Under the pieces are notes generated by a model. It searched no databases and was not told where the DNA came from. It saw nothing but the letters and a program-made list of their open reading frames with translations. From Gammaproteobacteria bacterium (GTDB taxonomy: Bacteria; Pseudomonadota; Gammaproteobacteria; Pseudomonadales; Moraxellaceae), in the NCBI GenBank assembly GCA_028868515.1, contig JAGWUI010000013.1, positions 1 through 64,000 on the forward strand: a stretch of 64,000 bases of DNA. Direction: 5' to 3'. Position numbers and translations under genes: made by a program. How positions within the stretch are numbered: the stretch's first letter is position 1; each line of letters begins with the position of its first letter. Below are positions 27,401 to 36,510 of the stretch, piece by piece.

Positions 27401-27976
27401 TTGAAAGTGATATCTGATGCAATTAATCAAAGTGGTTGGATCTATGTTGGCGTTGATTTAAGAGATCCACGTTATTTTAAACTTGGGCTTACAACAAGGG
27501 CTAATATTTATAAAAGATTCTCAGATACGACAAATCCTTTTTATATGCTGCTGCGCGGATATCGGATACCAGCTGAATTTATATATGGAACAGATATAAG
27601 TAGTCATGACTATCGGAAAAATGAAGCTTATTATTTGGAGCGTTATATTCACAAAGAGCTGGAAAAAAATTTTAAACGGCAAAAGCATCATGTGAATAAT
27701 TCTCCAACCGAGTGGTTCGAGGGAGATTGGGGGCTAGCACTAGGATGTGTCAATTATTTTTTTGCAAGAACTGTGCATCGGCTAGATGAGAATGGGAACG
27801 CTGTAATGGATAATTTAACTTACGATCCAGTTCTAAATAGTGGTTATTTCTACAATATTATTGAACCTTATAAGGGCAATAATATTCATATAGATAAATT
27901 GTTCAAAAAGTTCAATGAAGAGCATCTTGAATATTCTACTTTTGCAAGTGTTCTAGATATTCCCATAATTTGCTAA
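27401..27976 (+). CDS. T5orf172/GIY-YIG-like nuclease-domain protein
   Basis: A 191-residue protein with the T5orf172 (MUG113) pattern, a GIY-YIG relative. WIYVGVDLRDPRYFKLGLTT is near 13-32, with Arg/Phe in KRFSDTTNPF. An ERYIHKELEKNF helix then carries Glu and His, followed by SPTEWFEG near 106-113. These are the positions of the catalytic Tyr, Arg and Glu. The gene is visibly A+T-rich, starts with TTG behind a GGGG tract, and ends at its own terminator, all suggesting transfer. Relatives occur in phages and in defence or restriction contexts. The function is not known. Confidence 0.65.
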   Translation: MKVISDAINQSGWIYVGVDLRDPRYFKLGLTTRANIYKRFSDTTNPFYMLLRGYRIPAEFIYGTDISSHDYRKNEAYYLERYIHKELEKNFKRQKHHVNNSPTEWFEGDWGLALGCVNYFFARTVHRLDENGNAVMDNLTYDPVLNSGYFYNIIEPYKGNNIHIDKLFKKFNEEHLEYSTFASVLDIPIIC

Positions 27977-28000
27977 TAAATGATTTAACCGAAAACGACC

Positions 28001-28033
28001 AAAAAAAAGACCATCAAAATGGCCTTTTTTAAT
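28001..28033. terminator. Bidirectional terminator
   Basis: GACCAT and ATGGCC pair around a CAAA loop (one G-C wobble allowed), with A8 before and T6 after. It can serve both the T5orf172 gene and the converging decarboxylase gene. Confidence 0.8.
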
Positions 28034-28037
28034 TTAA

Positions 28038-29207
28038 TCAATCCAAATAGTATGTTGCCAATGGTGGGAAGCCATTGAACTCTACCGATGAGTAAGAGTT
28101 GGTGTATGCACCTGTGGTCATCCAGTAGATTTTGTCGCCAACAGCCAGATTGAGTGGTAATTGATAATCGACGTTTTCATACATGATGTCGGTTGAGTCA
28201 CAGGTTGGACCTGCGAGAACTACACCACCTTCTTTCTCTTTGTCTTCCATTTTCTCCGTATAGATCGGATATTTAATGGATTCGCCAAGTGTTTCGATTA
28301 GACCTTGGAATAGACCAACATCTAAGTAAACCCAGCGTTTGAGGTCGGTACGTGATTTACGGGAAATCAACACGACTTCGGAGACCAATACGCCTGATTC
28401 ACCAACCAGTGAACGACCTGGTTCGAGAATAATCTCAGGAATTTCATCACCATAGTCGTCTTGCAAATAACGTGTGATTTCTTCGGCGTAGGTTTGGATT
28501 GGGTTGACTTCAGAGATATAGTTCGCTGGGAAACCGCCGCCCATGTTGATCATTTTCAGGCTGACGTTTTCTTCGTATTTCATCCAGTCAAACATGTATT
28601 TAACTTTAGATAGTGCCGCATCCCAAACCGCGATGTCTTTTTGCTGACTACCGACATGGAACGAAATACCGTAAGGAACTAAACCGAGCAATTTGGCTTG
28701 TACCAACAGGTCAAGCGCCATATCTGGATGGCAACCAAATTTACGTGACAATGGCCATTCCGCAGTTTCACCGCCTTCAACCAAGATGCGTACAAAAATT
28801 TTGGAGCCTGGTGCATTTTCAGCAATGCTTTGCAGGTCATTTTTTGAGTCTGTTGCAAACAAGCGCACGCCTTTGTCATAAGCGTATTTCACATGTGCTG
28901 ATTTCTTGATGGTATTGCCATAAGAAATACGTTCAGGGTCAACACCACATTCCAATACACGATTCAGCTCAAAAATAGAGGCGATATCAAAGCTAGAACC
29001 AAGCTCATTCAGCAACTTAACGACTGGTGCACCAGGATTTGCCTTTAGAGCGTAATGCACTTTGGCTTTAGGGAAGCAAGTAATGAGTTCTTTGTATTTT
29101 TGACGAATGATTTCCAGATCGACCACCAGAAACGGCGTTTCCTTGTCTTTGGAAAACTCTTGAATTTTTGTCCACTCTGCTGGGGAGCAATAGTTATTCA
29201 GGTTCAT
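28038..29207 (-). CDS. Group IV PLP decarboxylase (ornithine/lysine decarboxylase)
   Basis: A 389-residue alanine-racemase-fold decarboxylase of the eukaryotic ODC type. The PLP lysine is Lys55 in HYALKANP, HVGSQQ marks the phosphate side, and GGGFPANY is the glycine loop. EPGRSLVG follows, and Cys336 in GPTCDSTD is the catalytic cysteine of the partner subunit. The size and motifs fit ornithine or bifunctional lysine/ornithine decarboxylase making putrescine or cadaverine, rather than diaminopimelate decarboxylase, which lacks this short form. Transcribed alone. Confidence 0.88.
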   Translation of the reverse strand: MNLNNYCSPAEWTKIQEFSKDKETPFLVVDLEIIRQKYKELITCFPKAKVHYALKANPGAPVVKLLNELGSSFDIASIFELNRVLECGVDPERISYGNTIKKSAHVKYAYDKGVRLFATDSKNDLQSIAENAPGSKIFVRILVEGGETAEWPLSRKFGCHPDMALDLLVQAKLLGLVPYGISFHVGSQQKDIAVWDAALSKVKYMFDWMKYEENVSLKMINMGGGFPANYISEVNPIQTYAEEITRYLQDDYGDEIPEIILEPGRSLVGESGVLVSEVVLISRKSRTDLKRWVYLDVGLFQGLIETLGESIKYPIYTEKMEDKEKEGGVVLAGPTCDSTDIMYENVDYQLPLNLAVGDKIYWMTTGAYTNSYSSVEFNGFPPLATYYLD

Positions 29208-29472
29208 GGTGGTTCAACTCAATGAATAAAATGGAAAAATCGTTCTGAGGATTGCTCAGTAACACCACTTTTGCATGACGTTTGCCATTGTATAAATGAC
29301 ATCGTTTAGCAGGTCTTTCTAAGACCGCCAAAGATATAGTCATAGACGATGAGATTCAAGCATCTCTGTATGTCAAATTGATAAAAAAACGACAAATTGA
29401 AAAATTATTTACATTGTTGTCGTAGATCGATGCTGTGGAGTTACGATCTACGAAGTAGCCAATCATTTTTAA

Positions 29473-30120
29473 TCAATCTGGTGCAGCAAGTAGACGCGCT
29501 TCTAAATTTGCTGCTTCAAGTTGGTCGGGATGAGTGAGAGAGAGTTTCAGATCTTTGAGTAGACCATTTTCGAGACTGTATACCCAGCCATGAACTTGAA
29601 GGGATTGACCTCGAGCCCAAGCGTCTTCAACGATGGTTGTTTGTCCGATATTGAGCACTTGTTCGCGGACGTTAAGTTCACATAAACGCGCTTGACGTTC
29701 TGCGTCGCTAGGCAAATCAGCGAGCACATCGGCATATTTGCGTGCAGTATCCTGAATGTGTTGTAACCAGTTATCAATGAGTCCAAGTCGGCGATTATGT
29801 AATGCAGCTTGAATACCACCACAGCCATAGTGACCTACAACAATGATATGTTCAACTTTTAACACATCGACGGCAAATTGCAGCACAGACAGACAGTTAA
29901 AATCGGTGCAAATCACTTGATTAGCGACGTTACGATGGACAAACATTTCGCCGGGTGCAAGGTCAACGAGTTCGGTTGCAGGAACGCGGCTATCGGAACA
30001 TCCAATCCAAAGATATTTCGGTGCTTGTTGATCAACTAATCGACTAAAAAAAGCAGGGTCGCGCTTAACTGTTTCAGCAGCCCAAGCGCGATTACTTTGT
30101 AATAAATGATCTAAAGACAT
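29473..30120 (-). CDS. can: Beta-class carbonic anhydrase
   Basis: A 215-residue zinc enzyme interconverting CO2 and bicarbonate. The zinc ligands are Cys41, His97 and Cys100 (IGCSDSR and VGHYGCGG), and Asp43 with Arg45 forms the catalytic dyad. The length and the FVHRNVAN motif match Escherichia coli Can. It is cytoplasmic and probably supplies bicarbonate for carboxylases. The 92-base gap to the next upstream gene leaves it unclear whether they share a transcript. Confidence 0.93.
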   Translation of the reverse strand: MSLDHLLQSNRAWAAETVKRDPAFFSRLVDQQAPKYLWIGCSDSRVPATELVDLAPGEMFVHRNVANQVICTDFNCLSVLQFAVDVLKVEHIIVVGHYGCGGIQAALHNRRLGLIDNWLQHIQDTARKYADVLADLPSDAERQARLCELNVREQVLNIGQTTIVEDAWARGQSLQVHGWVYSLENGLLKDLKLSLTHPDQLEAANLEARLLAAPD

Positions 30121-30212
30121 AATAATGACAGCTCAATAGTGATTTACACGAAAAAATGGATTGCAATGAATGAAGTGTAGGGCGAGATCGCTACAGTTTC
30201 ATTTATCAAGAA

Positions 30213-30659
30213 TCATTCTTTGGATGTCTGTTCGACATGTTCTACTTCAATGGATGGCGGTTGATGTCGAGCCAGATCCTCTTGATGGATATTTTCAATT
30301 AGGCGAATGAGTTTTCGTTCGCTATACATCGCGGTATAAATTTGAAAGATAAATCCTACGAGTAATGCAATGAACCCCCAAAACATCAGACTGCCTAGTG
30401 CTGCAAGTTGTACAATTTGATCTGTAGGCATTTTTCCAATCTGAATTTGGTTCGCCAGCATATGTGGATTGAGATACAACGGTTTTTGTTGGTAGAGCCA
30501 ATAGCATAAGAACGCCAATAAAACCCAAAGCAACCACCCTGTCATATTCCATGTACGAATTTGACGTAAGCGGCTTTTGATGTAGGTATCACGTTTCTGA
30601 GCATTTTTAATGAGTTGCTCGGAAATGTGGCTATCAGTGATGGTTGGATCAATCGACAT
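30213..30659 (-). CDS. Small two-helix membrane protein, unknown
   Basis: A 148-residue protein without a recognised domain. A basic N-terminal stretch (KSRLRQIRTWN) precedes transmembrane helix 1 (about 39-58). A short loop and helix 2 (about 87-110) come next, then a charged tail of about 35 residues, probably cytoplasmic. It lies upstream of the carbonic anhydrase gene on the same strand. Confidence 0.7.
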   Translation of the reverse strand: MSIDPTITDSHISEQLIKNAQKRDTYIKSRLRQIRTWNMTGWLLWVLLAFLCYWLYQQKPLYLNPHMLANQIQIGKMPTDQIVQLAALGSLMFWGFIALLVGFIFQIYTAMYSERKLIRLIENIHQEDLARHQPPSIEVEHVEQTSKE

Positions 30660-30814
30660 TCAAATCATCCTTGTAAACTGAGGCAAGGTCGCTTGGTTAA
30701 TAAAGACAAGTTATTTAACCAAAAAAACATTCATCAATAAAATGGCAATGATGCTTAGAAACGTGGCTTAAACGTTTTATTTTTAGCTCATCCCAACCCA
30801 ATTGTTTTAAATCC

Positions 30815-31330
30815 TTAACGGACACGGACTTTTTCGCGTTCGCGTTTAATGAGTTTGTCTTTGATACGCTGACGCTTCAATGGTGATAAGTAATCAACAA
30901 AGAGTTTGCCATTTAAATGATCCATTTCATGCTGAATACATACCGCTAATAAACCATCCGCTTCAATACTGATGGATTGCCCCGAAAGATCTAATGCGTC
31001 AATTCGTACACGCGCTGGTCGTTCTACTTTATCGTATATTTCAGGGACAGATAAACATCCTTCTTCATAAGGAATTGTTTCTGTGCTGAGTGGTGTGACT
31101 TTAGGGTTAATAAAAATCATCGGCTGACTTTTATCTTCAGAAATATCCATGACAATCAGTTCGATATGCCGATCAACCTGACTTGCAGCTAAACCGACGC
31201 CTGGGGCTGCATACATGGTTTCTAGCATGTCATTTGCAAGCGTACGGATATCGTCGGTGACTTTATCAATTGGCTTTGCACGCGTCCTGAGTCTAGGATC
31301 AGGAAAGCTTAAAATGGGAAGTAGTGCCAT
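30815..31330 (-). CDS. def: Peptide deformylase
   Basis: A 171-residue metallohydrolase that removes the N-formyl group from new proteins. All three motifs are present: GVGLAASQ at 44-51, EEGCLSVP at 89-96 (Cys92) and QHEMDH at 133-138 (His134, His138 as ligands, Glu135 catalytic). The ATG at 31330 gives the family start [15 protein letters not shown]; the upstream ATG at 31357 would add nine residues. It is divergent from the LysM-dprA-tsaC cluster, with no fmt gene next to it. Confidence 0.96.
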   Translation of the reverse strand: MALLPILSFPDPRLRTRAKPIDKVTDDIRTLANDMLETMYAAPGVGLAASQVDRHIELIVMDISEDKSQPMIFINPKVTPLSTETIPYEEGCLSVPEIYDKVERPARVRIDALDLSGQSISIEADGLLAVCIQHEMDHLNGKLFVDYLSPLKRQRIKDKLIKREREKVRVR

Positions 31331-31720
31331 GATGTGATGATATTCCTTGTGTTGCATTAATCATTAAGATTTTGATTAATGAAGATCTATTTTACCGTGT
31401 ATAACACAGTGATGAAACATTGTGCGATATGAAATATTTGTCTCTGAATATGAATATGTTGCTTTATATTCCTGATCGAGTAGGTTAATCTTGGAGCACA
31501 TACGTTCAAATGCAATTAAGATAGCGTGAATACTAGACTTACAGTCAATAAACGCTTATTGTAAATGCCATCAGGGGACAGACAGGCAGTATAGCCTGAA
31601 CGTGTGATCCATTATATTAGGGAAATGATAATGAGCGTGTCTATGTCTAAATGCATGCAGCATCAATTACAGAATTCTTCAGCCGTTTCAGACCCATTGA
31701 CGCCTCCAAGCGAGCAGACC
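31331..31720. other. Divergent intergenic region between def and the LysM gene
   Basis: A 390-base region without a convincing gene of its own. It carries the promoters for def (minus) and the LysM-dprA-tsaC cluster (plus). An ATG at 31631 with an AGGGA site could start a longer LysM protein in frame. No RNA or repeat was recognised. Confidence 0.4.
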
Positions 31721-32842
31721 ATGAATAAAAAAAATCGAATGACCACCCTTGTGCTGGCCATGAGCTTAGGTTTAGGGATGCCAATCCTTGCATCAGCAGC
31801 TAATAATCCTCCTCCAGCCGTTCGTGCAGATGCTCCAGATACTTATATCGTTAAGAAAGGCGATACGCTCTGGGATATTTCAGGTAAATACCTGAAAGAT
31901 GCTTGGCGCTGGAAAGAAATCTGGGCAGTGAATCCTCAAATTAAAAATCCACATTGGATCTATCCAGGTGATCGTTTGATTCTGTGTAGTATCAAAGGTC
32001 GTACTGTGGTGGGTGTTGATCAAGGTGACGGTTGTGCTGGTGTCGCACGTCGTATGGATGCTTCGGCAGATAATTTGGATAACAATGTTGTTCACCTATC
32101 TCCAGAAATCCATGTTGAGCCGCTTGCGCCAGCCGTACCAGCAATTCCTTTAAACGACATTAAGTCGTGGTTGGTTGATGGTACTGTGGTGTCAGAAGAC
32201 ACTTTGAAGAAATCCCCTTACGTCCTAGCAACCACAGAGCGTCATGTGATTGCCGCTGCGGGTGAACCTGTCTATGTACGCGGTGGGCGTTTAGTTGCTG
32301 GTGATAGTTATGGTGTCTATCGTGCAGGTGCACCTTTTATCGATCCTGAAACTAAAGAAATTTTAGGTACAGAAGCTCGTCTGGTGGCGCGTGGTACTGC
32401 GACTGCTGTAGATGGTGATGTCTCTACCGTTGAGTTAACCGAAAATGTCCAGCAGGAAGTCCGTGCAGACGACCGAGTGATGCCTGAAGAAGTTGTGCAG
32501 AACCCAGGTATTTTCTACCCAACAAATGCTGACAATGTTGCCCCAGGTCGCTTGCTTCGCGTGATGGATGGTATTGATCAAGCATCAACCAATAGCACAA
32601 TCGCCATCAACCGTGGTGAACGCGATGGCGTCAAACCAGGCCAGGTATTTGCAATCTATCGTCGTGGTGCATTAGTGGTTGATAACCATGATGGCAAACA
32701 AGTTCGTTTGCCAAGTGAGCGTAGTGGTCTTGCGATGGTTTTCCGCTCATTCAAGAAAATGAGTTATGCGCTCGTTCTTGAAGCACATGGTTCGGTTAAA
32801 GTTGGTGATGAATTACGTCCACCAGCGGGTTCTTCGGACTAA
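31721..32842 (+). CDS. Secreted LysM-domain protein
   Basis: A 373-residue exported protein upstream of dprA. The signal peptide (basic start, then TTLVLAMSLGLGMPILASAA) is followed by a LysM domain with YIVKKGDTLWDISGKYL and NPHWIYPGDRL, which should bind peptidoglycan. The large remaining part, rich in beta-type sequence, is of unknown role. The ATG at 31721 is chosen because it begins a normal signal peptide; in-frame starts at 31631 (better Shine-Dalgarno, AGGGA) and 31604 would put 30-39 residues before it. LysM proteins in this position before dprA are common in Acinetobacter relatives. Confidence 0.83.
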   Translation: MNKKNRMTTLVLAMSLGLGMPILASAANNPPPAVRADAPDTYIVKKGDTLWDISGKYLKDAWRWKEIWAVNPQIKNPHWIYPGDRLILCSIKGRTVVGVDQGDGCAGVARRMDASADNLDNNVVHLSPEIHVEPLAPAVPAIPLNDIKSWLVDGTVVSEDTLKKSPYVLATTERHVIAAAGEPVYVRGGRLVAGDSYGVYRAGAPFIDPETKEILGTEARLVARGTATAVDGDVSTVELTENVQQEVRADDRVMPEEVVQNPGIFYPTNADNVAPGRLLRVMDGIDQASTNSTIAINRGERDGVKPGQVFAIYRRGALVVDNHDGKQVRLPSERSGLAMVFRSFKKMSYALVLEAHGSVKVGDELRPPAGSSD

Positions 32843-32870
32843 TTAGTTTTTGTTTTAAGATGATGATGAA

Positions 32871-34091
32871 ATGACGTTGGCCCTATTTACTGAGTTTGAT
32901 TTTAGTGATTCTGTGAATTTTGCCGAAAAACCATCATCCTCTTTCAAAGAAAATACACAAGGCTGGCTCTATGAGCTGGCCTTGTGGCATTTGGTCAACC
33001 ATTCTATTGTGGCGTGGCGTGGCTTAATCAGTCATTTCGGTCATGCTGAGCAGGCAATTCATTCATCCCCTAACGATTGGAAGTCACTTGCAGTACATGC
33101 AAGCCACATTAAACGTTTTAAAAGCTGGCACGAACGTGGCGATGTTTATCAGCATTTTGAACAGACATTATCTGCGTTAGAACGTGGCGACTTCCATGTG
33201 CTCTTTGAACAGATGCCAGAATATCCCGCCTTACTGGGTAAAACGACAGATTCTCCACCATTTTTATTTTATCGCGGTAATGTGCAATGCCTTCATCAGC
33301 CGCAATTGGCGATGGTAGGGACGCGTAAGCCTTCGCCGAGTGCGCGTAAAATTGCTTTTGAGTTCTCAAAAGAGTTAGCGCAGTCGGGTATTTGGATTAC
33401 CAGTGGACTCGCGCAAGGGATCGATGCAGATTGTCATCGTGGCGCACTTGCTGCGGGTGGTGGACGTACGATTGCGGTGCTCGGCACGGGCATTGATGTA
33501 TGTTATCCGACTGCGCATCAGCCACTTTATGATCAAATCGTTGCCGACGGTGGTTTGGTGCTTACGGAGTTCCTGCCAAAAACGGAACCGCTGGCACATC
33601 ATTTTCCACGACGTAATCGAATTGTCAGTGGCATGTCTGTCGGTGTGCTTGTGGTTGAGGCTGCGCTAAAAAGTGGTTCATTGATTACGGCGAGATTAGC
33701 GGCTGAACAAGGTCGGGATGTGTTGGTGATCCCAGGGCATATTGCTAATGAACAGGCTGCAGGTTGCCATCAGCTCATTCGTGAAGGTGCACGTTTGGTG
33801 ACCAGTGTGCAAGATATCTTAGAAGATTTGAATTTGTCGCGTAATCCGTTGCTTGCCAGTGATTCTTCTGTGAGTACTCATGAAAGTGAGTTGCCAGTTT
33901 CTTCTGCTACGCCCATTGAGCCGCATTTACAGCCTTTGATGGCGCATTTGGATTGGACTGGACAAAGTGTGGATACGCTGGTTGAGAATAGTGGAATAGA
34001 TGTGGCGACGTTGTCTGGACTCTTGATGGAACTTGAATTGTCGGGGTTGGTGGCGCAGGTGAATGGTCTTTATCAGCGGTGTCGGGTATGA
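32871..34091 (+). CDS. dprA: DNA-processing protein A
   Basis: A 406-residue DprA, the protein that binds incoming single-stranded DNA and loads RecA during natural transformation. The Rossmann core is complete: VGTRKPSP, then SGLAQGIDADCHRGAL, then LGTGIDVCYP, with FPRRNRIVSGMS and SGSLITARLAAEQGRDVLVIPG after it. A C-terminal winged-helix (about 345-400) is of the kind seen in many DprA proteins. Its last bases overlap the next gene by ATGA, indicating translational coupling. Presence fits a naturally competent organism. Confidence 0.95.
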   Translation: MTLALFTEFDFSDSVNFAEKPSSSFKENTQGWLYELALWHLVNHSIVAWRGLISHFGHAEQAIHSSPNDWKSLAVHASHIKRFKSWHERGDVYQHFEQTLSALERGDFHVLFEQMPEYPALLGKTTDSPPFLFYRGNVQCLHQPQLAMVGTRKPSPSARKIAFEFSKELAQSGIWITSGLAQGIDADCHRGALAAGGGRTIAVLGTGIDVCYPTAHQPLYDQIVADGGLVLTEFLPKTEPLAHHFPRRNRIVSGMSVGVLVVEAALKSGSLITARLAAEQGRDVLVIPGHIANEQAAGCHQLIREGARLVTSVQDILEDLNLSRNPLLASDSSVSTHESELPVSSATPIEPHLQPLMAHLDWTGQSVDTLVENSGIDVATLSGLLMELELSGLVAQVNGLYQRCRV

Positions 34092-34669
34092 CAGATTTTC
34101 ATGAGCAGTTTCAAGATCAGTTGGTGTTAGCCGTCGCTGCACTTAGAGATGGTGAGGTGATTGCTTATCCAACGGAAGCTGTTTGGGGATTGGGGTGTGA
34201 TCCATGGAATGAGCAGGCGGTTTTGCAAATATTGCATCTGAAGCAGCGACCTGTTGAGAAAGGCGTGATTTTAATTGCTGCTGATATTGAGCAAGTTGAA
34301 CCTTTTATTGGACAACTCACAGCCGAACAAAGACAAAGGGTTATTGCTAGTTGGTCAGATGAGTCTGCGCCTGCGACTACATGGCTTGTGCCATTAACAG
34401 CAGATATTCCAACGTGGATTTCTGGTGAACACTCGCAAGTGGCAGTGCGTGTGACCAAGCATCAGCAAACACAGGCGTTATGCCGTGCTTTTGGCAAACC
34501 GATTGTGTCAACAAGTGCAAATCCGAGCGGTGAGCCTTCGGCAATTGATGCTGCGATGGTTCGAACTTATTTTACTGAGCAGGTTTTTGTGTTTGAAGGT
34601 GCGACAGGCGGGGCGACTCAGCCAAGTGTGATTCGTGATGTGGGGACGGGAAAAGTTTTAAGAGGCTGA
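34088..34669 (+). CDS. tsaC: Threonylcarbamoyl-AMP synthase (YrdC/Sua5 family)
   Basis: A 193-residue YrdC-domain protein of the single-domain TsaC/RimN type. TsaC makes threonylcarbamoyl-AMP from threonine, bicarbonate and ATP for the t6A modification of tRNA. Visible motifs are AYPTEAVWGLGCDPWN near the N-terminus, RPVEKGVI, and STSANPSGEPS. The ATG at 34088 overlaps the dprA stop codon; an ATG at 34079 is possible but less likely. The dprA-tsaC order is conserved in many gammaproteobacteria. Confidence 0.92.
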   Translation: MTDFHEQFQDQLVLAVAALRDGEVIAYPTEAVWGLGCDPWNEQAVLQILHLKQRPVEKGVILIAADIEQVEPFIGQLTAEQRQRVIASWSDESAPATTWLVPLTADIPTWISGEHSQVAVRVTKHQQTQALCRAFGKPIVSTSANPSGEPSAIDAAMVRTYFTEQVFVFEGATGGATQPSVIRDVGTGKVLRG

Positions 34670-34976
34670 AGTAAGAGAATTTATATCAATGAAATATAAA
34701 TTGGTTGTTTAATAATCGAATTATTATAATATGATTGTCCGTGATGCAGCCTTATTGAAAAAACTTAGGGGTTTGTTGAGGTTTTATCAAAATTAAACTT
34801 TATGACCATTTTCCGCGTGTTTCGACTCTGCTCAACGAGCTATGCTGTTCACTGAGCGGAGTCGAAGTATGCCAGAGTATGATTTGGATTAAATTGTTCC
34901 TAAAACCAAACACGCTCTAGTATTCCAGCATAAGATTTGGCATTTTTTTTGCTAAAAAGCAGAGAGGCATAGCAAT
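34670..34976. other. Intergenic region with a REP copy
   Basis: A 307-base A+T-rich gap between tsaC and the small secreted-protein gene. Besides the REP-like palindrome at 34820-34869 nothing coding or structured was recognised. Confidence 0.5.
34820..34869. repeat. REP-like palindrome, copy 2
   Basis: Arms TTTCGACTCTGCTCAACGAG and CACTGAGCGGAGTCGAAGTA pair with few mismatches. It has the same core as the elements at 15248, 48361 and 61755. Confidence 0.7.
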
Positions 34977-35285
34977 ATGAAACATCAAAAGATTTTGCCC
35001 ATTTTTTTGGGAATATTTGTATTTAGCTGTATGTCTGCAAGTTGGGGGCAGTCGGAAAATCTCGAACAGAATAGAGATGCCTCTCAGGACCATCATTTAG
35101 GTCATTCAAAAGCCGCCGTGAGCTCACGAAAGTTGCCGAAAGACCAGCTTTCAGAATTAGGTTCAGAGGATCAACTAAAACTTCAACAAGAAATGGATCG
35201 TCAGAATAAGATCAAACAAGGCATGAGTAACATGATGAAAAAGGAATCTGACACATCAAGTTCGCTCATTGGGAACTTAAAGTGA
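34977..35285 (+). CDS. Small secreted protein, unknown
   Basis: A 102-residue protein with a clear signal peptide (ILPIFLGIFVFSCMSASWG; cut near residue 24). The mature part is polar, His/Gln/Lys/Ser-rich and probably helical or disordered, with DQHHLG-like and QLKLQQEMDRQNKIKQGM segments. A cysteine in the hydrophobic core (FSCMS) is not a convincing lipobox. GAGAGG lies about 10 bases before the ATG. No family is recognised. Confidence 0.6.
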   Translation: MKHQKILPIFLGIFVFSCMSASWGQSENLEQNRDASQDHHLGHSKAAVSSRKLPKDQLSELGSEDQLKLQQEMDRQNKIKQGMSNMMKKESDTSSSLIGNLK

Positions 35286-35330
35286 TTCAACGAAGGCTAG
35301 GTGACTCAGTGTAGAGACTTTTGATGGATT

Positions 35331-36419
35331 TTATAACCCATCCAACAACTCCCTAAAATCCCTAGCAATCTCAATCGTCGCTTCATGCGCGGCTTTGTTA
35401 ATCATTGCCATACTTACAAAGCCATGTCCTTGACCTTCCACACGATAAGCAACGCAGTGTGAGCCTGACGCACGCATTTTAAGGGCATAGATTTCAGCTT
35501 CATCACGCAAACTATCAAATGCCGCTGTGACAATCAGTGCAGGAGGCAGTTCTGCTAAATCACCAAACATTGGTGAAACGCGCGGATCTGATAGCGGTAA
35601 TAAACTATGTGCTAAATGCATTTCCTTGGCTAATTCCACATCCACGCGAGAAAGAAATAAACCTTCACCAAAAGCCTGATGTGATGGGTAATCATTGATC
35701 AAGTCGACAGATGGATAAATCAAAAGCTGTGCAGCAGGCGCATGGTCTGTGCCAACGGCAAGTTGACTGACGACTGCTGCAAGATTCCCTCCCGCACTAT
35801 CTCCACCTACAGCGATTTTGGTTGGGTCAGCACCTAACTGGATTGCGTTGGCGTATGCCCATCTGAGTGTATCTAAGCAATCTTCAATTGCAGCGGGTGA
35901 AGGATGATCAGGCATTAAGCGATAAGTGACGCTTAAGACTTGCATTTGTCCATGTTGGCAGAGGAGGCGACACGGATCGTCATGAGTATCGACATCACCG
36001 ACGATAAAACTGCCACCATGAAAGTAAACCAAAAGAGGTAGAGGCTCTTGGCTCTTCTTCACTGAGTGATGCAGTATAGGTGTGTAATGACGAACAGCTA
36101 GCCAGCCAGAGCGACTGGGAATTGCCCAATCTTTTACCGTTGCGACTGGAGTGGGCTTTGCAATCGCTGCCATGTCCCGACGAAAATGAAGCCGACTCGT
36201 TTCTGGTTTTGGATTGGATCCGTCTGCTGCGCTGATAAATTTTCGGACGGAAAGCAGCATCTGGACATGAGGGTCAAGATCAGGGAACTTTGCTTGGTTA
36301 AAGCCCAACGAGCGAGCAATGACGCGCTGGCCCGTTGGATGGATTCGCATTGATAATCGTAATGCGGTGCCTTTTAGTTTTTCAATGCGAGTATGCAGAT
36401 TGCGAAAGTGACCGATCAA
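35331..36419 (-). CDS. HSL-family alpha/beta hydrolase, tandem copy 1
   Basis: A 362-residue esterase/lipase of the hormone-sensitive-lipase family. The oxyanion motif is HGGSF, a departure from the usual HGGG in which the paralog agrees. The nucleophile lies in GGDSAGGN, with the Asp in TAAFDSLRDE and the His in GQGHGF. The start is a TTG at 36419, 6 bases after GAGGAG; this aligns exactly with the first residue of the paralog, while the TTG at 36425 abuts the ribosome binding site. It lies 91 bases downstream of copy 2 and is probably co-transcribed. Confidence 0.86.
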   Translation of the reverse strand: MIGHFRNLHTRIEKLKGTALRLSMRIHPTGQRVIARSLGFNQAKFPDLDPHVQMLLSVRKFISAADGSNPKPETSRLHFRRDMAAIAKPTPVATVKDWAIPSRSGWLAVRHYTPILHHSVKKSQEPLPLLVYFHGGSFIVGDVDTHDDPCRLLCQHGQMQVLSVTYRLMPDHPSPAAIEDCLDTLRWAYANAIQLGADPTKIAVGGDSAGGNLAAVVSQLAVGTDHAPAAQLLIYPSVDLINDYPSHQAFGEGLFLSRVDVELAKEMHLAHSLLPLSDPRVSPMFGDLAELPPALIVTAAFDSLRDEAEIYALKMRASGSHCVAYRVEGQGHGFVSMAMINKAAHEATIEIARDFRELLDGL

Positions 36420-36510
36420 AAGCAACTCCTCAAGATGCAGGGTTGATCAGCATAGCAAGTATGCTTTTTGTTGTCTCGATCGGATTGATTCACGACATTA
36501 AACCAGACTG

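Noticed and set aside
28038-29207. Assignment of the decarboxylase as diaminopimelate decarboxylase
   Set aside because: Motif HVGSQQ and the GPTCDSTD box fit the short ODC-type group IV enzyme, and no lysine-synthesis neighbour is present.
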